From positions 140,630,237-140,694,236 of the forward strand of contig NC_134101.1 of assembly GCF_000715075.1 (NCBI RefSeq): a stretch of DNA of 64,000 bases, in the 5' to 3' direction. The notes beneath the pieces are model-generated. The model searched no databases. It saw nothing but the letters and a program-made list of their open reading frames with translations, and was not told the origin of the DNA. Positions 59,661 to 64,000 of the stretch are shown here, in pieces; position 1 is the first letter of the stretch, and every line of letters begins with the position of its first letter. The DNA is from Nicotiana tabacum. Its lineage: Eukaryota; Streptophyta; Magnoliopsida; Solanales; Solanaceae. Position numbers and translations under genes: made by a program.

Positions 59661-60121
59661 GTGAACATAGTAGACTTCTCTAAGGCACAAAGTGTTTTGA
59701 TATAATAAAAATGCTTTTTCAAAAAATTGATACATCTGTACATGTTTTGCCACTGGGGGCTCGACTATTCTACATGGACACAGTTCACTTGATCGTTTGG
59801 CCCATTACAACATTCCCCTATTAAGGCCCTCCTTGGCATGAATTGCTTTCTTCGAGAATGCATCCTCCGAGGGTGATGCACCCCAATGTTCAAGGTTGAT
59901 TGAAAATAAGCCTTGAATACTTGTTTTGAATTTCATTAGGTAGCATATAGGTGTTGCATCGTTAAAAACCTTGCCGGTAAAACACGATCTAAGGGGAAAA
60001 GAGTGCAACACATGCATTAGAACACAAGGTCCTCGAGCTGAAAGGTGCCTCAATGTTTCCAATCGAACATCTGCAAGTAGTTAGTTTTAAATATAATTGG
60101 AAAAGGGGAGAAGACCATACC
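59661..60121 (-). other. Post-integrase block shared with the gag-protease element
   Basis: Minus strand: after the integrase stop, GGTTTTTAACGATGCAACAC, TGCTACCTAATGAAATTC and CAACCTTGAACATTGGGG-like sequence matches 9425-9610. Non-coding. This fixes the point at which pol is absent from the other element. Confidence 0.65.
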
Positions 60122-61380
60122 TCAGCAGTAATAGCATTTGAGCAATGATACATTCCAATTGTTTGGTAGTTGCTCGCCTTCTACTGTGCTAAGTTTGTAG
60201 GATCCTTTCCCTACGACTCCGAGGATACAGTACGATCCCTCCCAATTGGGGCCTAGTTTCCCTTTGTTTGGGTAGCAAGTGTTGAGAGTCACTTTCCTTA
60301 GGACCAAGTCCCCGACAACGAAATATCGAAGGTCCATCCTTCTATTGTAATACCATTCGATCCTTTGTTTTTGCGTGGCCATTCAAATTAATGCGGCCTC
60401 ACGTTTTTCATCTAGCAGTTCGAGAGAAGTATTCATAGCTTCGTGATTTGAGTCTTCGGTGGCATGCTGAAACCTGACGCTAGGTTCCCGGAGTTTGACT
60501 GGGATCAATGCTTCGGACCCGTATACTAAAGAAAATAGGGTTTCCCCTATGCTCGACTTTGACGTCGTTCTATATGCCCATAGCACCTCCGACAATACTT
60601 CTCTCCATTTCCCCTTTGCATCATCTAACCTTTTCTTTAAGTTTCGAATGATGGTTTTGTTTGTGGACTCTCCCTGACCATTTGCACTTAGGTGGTAAGA
60701 TGCTGATAGAATCCTTTTGATTTTATGGTCCTCGAGAAATTTTGTTACTTTGCTGCTGATGAATTGTTTCCTATTATCACATGCTATTTCGGCAGGTATC
60801 CTGAACCAACATATGATATGGTCCCATATGAGGTCGATGACTTCTTTTTCTCTTACCTTCTCGAAGGCCTGCGCTTCTACCTATTTTGAGAAGTAGTTAG
60901 CCATAAGCAAAATAAATTTAGCTTTATTTTGTGCCGTTGGTAGGGGCTAACGATGTCCATCTCCTATTTCATGAATGGCCATGGGGATAGGACTGCATGG
61001 AGTTGTTCACCGGGTTGATGGATCATCGGTGCAGATCTTTGGCATTTGTCACACCTTCGAACGAACTCCTTGGTATCCTTTTCCATGATATCCCAATAAT
61101 ACCACGCTATAATCACCTTGTGTACCAAAGAGTCTACACCGGAATGGTTCCTACAAGTTCCCTCATGGATTTCTCATAATACATAATCGATGTCCCCGGG
61201 TCCCAAGCACACTGCCAGTGGCCCATCGAAGGTTCTTCTATACAACGTTTCATTTTCATTGAGTGATAATCGAGCTGCTTTGGCTCGAAGTTCTCCCGAC
61301 TCTTTTTGGTTAGTGGGGAGCTTCTCGTGCTTCAAGTAGTCGATGTACTTATTCCTCCAATCGCACGTTAAACTTGTTGA
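60122..61380 (-). pseudogene. Tat integrase
   Basis: Minus strand, high to low. A linker ETLYRRTFDGPLAVCLGPGD (about 61255-61196) leads to the zinc module ending CDKCQRSAPMIHQPG near 61050-61010. The core has EMDIVSPYQR near 60960 (first Asp), CDNRKQFISSKVTKF near 60780 (second Asp) and GQGESTNKTIIRNLKK near 60680-60630 (Glu), then EVLWAYRTTSKSS. The GPY/F module 60382-60122 has LRYFVVGDLVLRKVTLN and KLGPNWEGSYCILGVVGKG, ending LLKCYYC. The catalytic triad is readable. Stops (e.g. after PFMK near 60970) and frameshifts kill it. RT and RNase H are missing upstream. Confidence 0.85.
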
Positions 61381-61386
61381 ATTAAT

Positions 61387-63450
61387 TTTGTCACACCTTA
61401 TTTTTCTACTCCGAAAGGGATATAAGGGAGTTTTTTCAATTAAAGTGACAATAATTGAAATGGGATTATTTACATTTATTCAGTGTCTCCACTTGGGATA
61501 ATTTATTGTGTCTCAAGTCACCGGTTTAAAATCCCAAATCGAGGAAGTTTGACTCTTATTTATGGTTTGCGAACACAAAAATCTGGGTTAGGAATTTTGT
61601 TAACCCAGGAGAAAGTGTTAGTCATTCCCGGATTCCGTGGTTTTAGAAAAGTCGCTCAACTATTATTAATTGTCCTAATTATCTGATTTAATACATATTT
61701 AAAACCTATGTGCATTTTTAGCCATTCAACCTCTTTTAATTATTTTGGAACAAGTCACGATGTCGCGAACTCGTTGCTTTTTATACATTGCGAATCGCGT
61801 CACGGGAGTTGTACCCACGATCTAAAACATATTTAATTTATATTATTATTAGGAGTTGGGGGTCGAGTCACGCCAGCGTGCACTTGAATTTTGGGGTTAT
61901 CTATCATGACTATGCCACGGGAACCATACCCATAGTCACGATAATTTATTATTAATTACACCTAAAGGTTCGCCTAACCAGGTGTGGTCGGCCTAGCATG
62001 CTCCTAGCTGACAAAGCAATAGAACAATATGCAGAAGCAATAAAATGTTTAAGTTCTAAATCCGGTTACCCAACTCCTATAGCCAACTTAACTAATTAAG
62101 AACCAATTTCATTTTTAGTTTATTAGACTGAAACCTAAGGCCCCATAATTCATCATCCTAGTATGCATTGAACCAACATAATATAACCAATAATGCTGCA
62201 AAAACCTCATCCTCTATGCCACTCCTACTGACTTCAAACTAATAGATAGCAGCGTTGTATCAAAACTGGAACAAGAAATACAACTTTAATCAAGAACGAA
62301 AAATGGGCAACCAAATTGAGATTTCATTCATATTATCAGGAAAACATATCTTGCAAATAAAGTTTAGGATTGGACCTTTATAGCTGCAATGTGTTTTTAA
62401 AACTATGAACAAGAAAAATCCAGCCAGAGCTACGGTTGACGACCTCGATGCACTGGACCTCAACGAACTCGAAACTTCAATACCTGGTACCGAAAAGATC
62501 TCACAAATGAGCTCCAAGATGGATTCAACCTTGACAAGGATCCGGTAGCATAGTGATCGAAACTGAACCAGAAAACTCGAGACTCGCAGGAAAAGAATGT
62601 CAAGTGAGCTTTTGGACTCCTCACTATTTTCAGCCCTTCTTTTTTCATTCACTGCCTTTTCTTCTCTGTTGCTTCAGCATGTGTGTGTGTGTAAAGATTT
62701 GTTCAGTTGTGGGCTATTTGGTCGTTTGGTGTAAGGTGAAGGAGTAGGGTAACATTTAGGGTGTTTTGGCTGTCGACCTTCGCTGCTCAGGCATTAAAGT
62801 GAAGAAGATGATGGGATCTCTAGGGTTTTTGGTTGTAAAGACAATGAAGAAGGGTCAGTTGGCATGGTCGTTTGAAGGTGGCTGAGGTGAGTTCTATGGT
62901 TAGTGAAGAACAAGAGTTTAAACTACGGTGAGGAAGAAGAAGGTTTCGCTAGTTGGTGTAGGTGATGGATGGCTTCTGTAAGAGAGAGGGAGAGACCGGT
63001 GTTCTGCAACTTGAAGCAGAAGAACGATGGGTGGGGGGGGGGGGGGGGGGGTTGGTCGCTAGGGCTTGTAAAAGGTGAAGAAGATGAAGTTCCTTGTTTT
63101 TTTTGTGTTTTTTTCAATCAAAAAAACGGCTCATGCCAAATTTAGATTTTAGGGTTCTTTTGATGTTTATGTCTAGAGTTTTAGGGGTATTGGGCTTGGG
63201 TTATTATGGGCTAGATCCGAATTGTGTCATATTCGGGCCAAATTTATCTTTAAAAATGGTCATTTAACTCTACTAGACTAAAAAATACTAATTCCTAAAA
63301 TAATAACTATAAAATTGTGAAATCAATCCTAATTAAAATAAATTACTAGAATAAAACTAAATACTAAAAGTAAAATTATTTCTGTATATTTTTTTAATTT
63401 TATGAAAGATAGATAACCTAAGAGTAATAAAATATCAATTATCTAAATAT
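61387..63450 (-). repeat. Tat-type LTR in minus orientation
   Basis: The plus strand starts TGTCACACCTTATTTTTC, the reverse of an LTR end ...AAGGTGTGACA. 61480-61545 mirrors the GGTGACTTGGAACACC...CCAAGTGGCGACTCT block of 49050-49095. The minus strand further carries a CCTAGCGACC-type leader and a C19 run (plus G 63033-63051). It abuts the broken pol of the neighbouring element with no primer site, so it is a 3' or solo LTR. The 63450 limit is approximate. Confidence 0.6.
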
Positions 63451-64000
63451 CCTTGGCTATTAAGAGTTTCGGGATCTGAGCTGCCTACATATACTTGGCT
63501 ATAAAGGAATCAGACCACGTGTAGTTCAGAAGTAGGAACAGTGATGGAGGACCGAGGTGGAAAGCCGATTGAGCTGTCGTTTCGTCGAGGTTCTAACCTG
63601 CGGTCCTGTTATTACATCAAAATCAAAAAAATTAAAAAGACTAACTAAGCTTGTCAACTATGAGTTACAATATTCCTATTTATAAGTCTTCTGAAGCTTG
63701 ATCTTGTGTCTTTAATGGTTCTTCATGTAGACTTTTGATTTGAACCTTGATGCTTTCTAGCTGGAGGTGCTGGTTCATTCTTCCATGGCTTCTTCGGATC
63801 AAAACGGGATATGTAGTGCTCGTGAATTCAGCCATGTCTTGAGCAATTCACATCTTTCTTTGCTTCTGTATTTTGGATTCACTTTATTTTTCTTTCCTTT
63901 CATTCTGGATTTAGTCTACTTTTGTTCGTCACCTCGGCCTATTAAATCGCATTCTTGCCATGAGCTTCTTCTACTTCTAACTTGAATTGAATTCCTAAAC
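63451..64000 (-). other. Internal 3' region adjoining the minus-strand LTR
   Basis: The minus strand shows GAACTACACGTGGTCTGATT (63536-63517) and a following ATATGTAGGCAG, the signature seen near 5540, 49954 and 50365 in Tat untranslated regions. The rest to the window end is T/C-rich with no gene recognised. Confidence 0.45.

Larger units (their letters stand above)
53928..61386 (-). mobile_element. Tat element in minus orientation, 5' part lost
   Basis: Read on the minus strand: integrase (61380-60122), a 3' region with repeats (60121-58640), a locus antisense to the element (plus strand 54895-57468 plus a reduced second copy), a purine-rich tract near 54565-54545, and a 3' LTR to 53928. 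It shares the post-coding block and the antisense gene with the gag-protease element at 6121-16084, so the two are relatives; this one carried pol. RT and everything 5' of integrase is missing, cut at 61387 by another LTR. Confidence 0.75.

Noticed and set aside
62923..63117. Minus-strand proline/serine-rich frame
   Set aside because: Produced by the G19/C19 run and pyrimidine-rich LTR leader.

Overview
This 64 kb window looks like repeat-rich nuclear DNA of a dicot plant, most likely a Solanaceae species and plausibly Nicotiana. The evidence is stacked Ty3/gypsy LTR retrotransposons of the Tat/Ogre and chromovirus (Tekay/Del) lineages, a TS-like SINE ending in TTG repeats, no bacterial operon structure, and no intact host gene. 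The genus is an inference from family resemblance. Every recognisable coding region belongs to a transposable element, and all are broken by stops or frameshifts.

Left part (1-28244). A decayed Ogre-like Tat element on the + strand has protease, RT, RNase H, a second archaeal-type RNase H and integrase at 864-5492, a 3' untranslated region, a polypurine tract at 17696-17708 and a 3' LTR of about 4.2 kb (17709-20544 plus 26873-28244). It is interrupted by an LTR end (1-857), by a complete 10 kb gag-protease-only element (6121-16084, 5-bp duplication CACTC), and by a solo Ogre LTR (20545-26872, duplication GTTGT). The solo LTR contains a minus-strand chromovirus LTR (about 23666-25905). The untranslated region carries a long minisatellite whose units are hairpins with covarying stems.

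Middle part (28245-47486). The Ogre-like element appears to sit in the 5' LTR of a non-coding, LARD-like element (28245-34195, tRNA-Met type primer site, TS SINE inside). Next come a minus-strand Ogre LTR fragment, an LTR plus gag stump of one chromovirus (35340-38093), and a gag-pol Tekay-like element with chromodomain (38094-47486). That element's 5' LTR is truncated and its integrase has lost a catalytic aspartate.

Right part (47487-64000). There is a deleted Tat element (LTR, primer site, leader, integrase tail), a minus-strand LTR, and a minus-strand Tat element (about 53928-61386) with a 3' LTR and integrase. The window ends in another minus-strand LTR and its flank.

The most unusual feature is a gene carried antisense to the structural genes in two related Tat elements (minus strand 11310-13065; plus strand 54895-57468). 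It encodes a protein resembling the putative gypsy-type transposon domain (PF04195) followed by a coiled coil. It has candidate introns, the first two at corresponding positions in both copies, and a basic nuclear-localisation-like cluster in the second copy. A TATA-like box lies upstream. In the second element a reduced tandem copy follows. Family names and domains were assigned by reading translations by eye; no database search was run.
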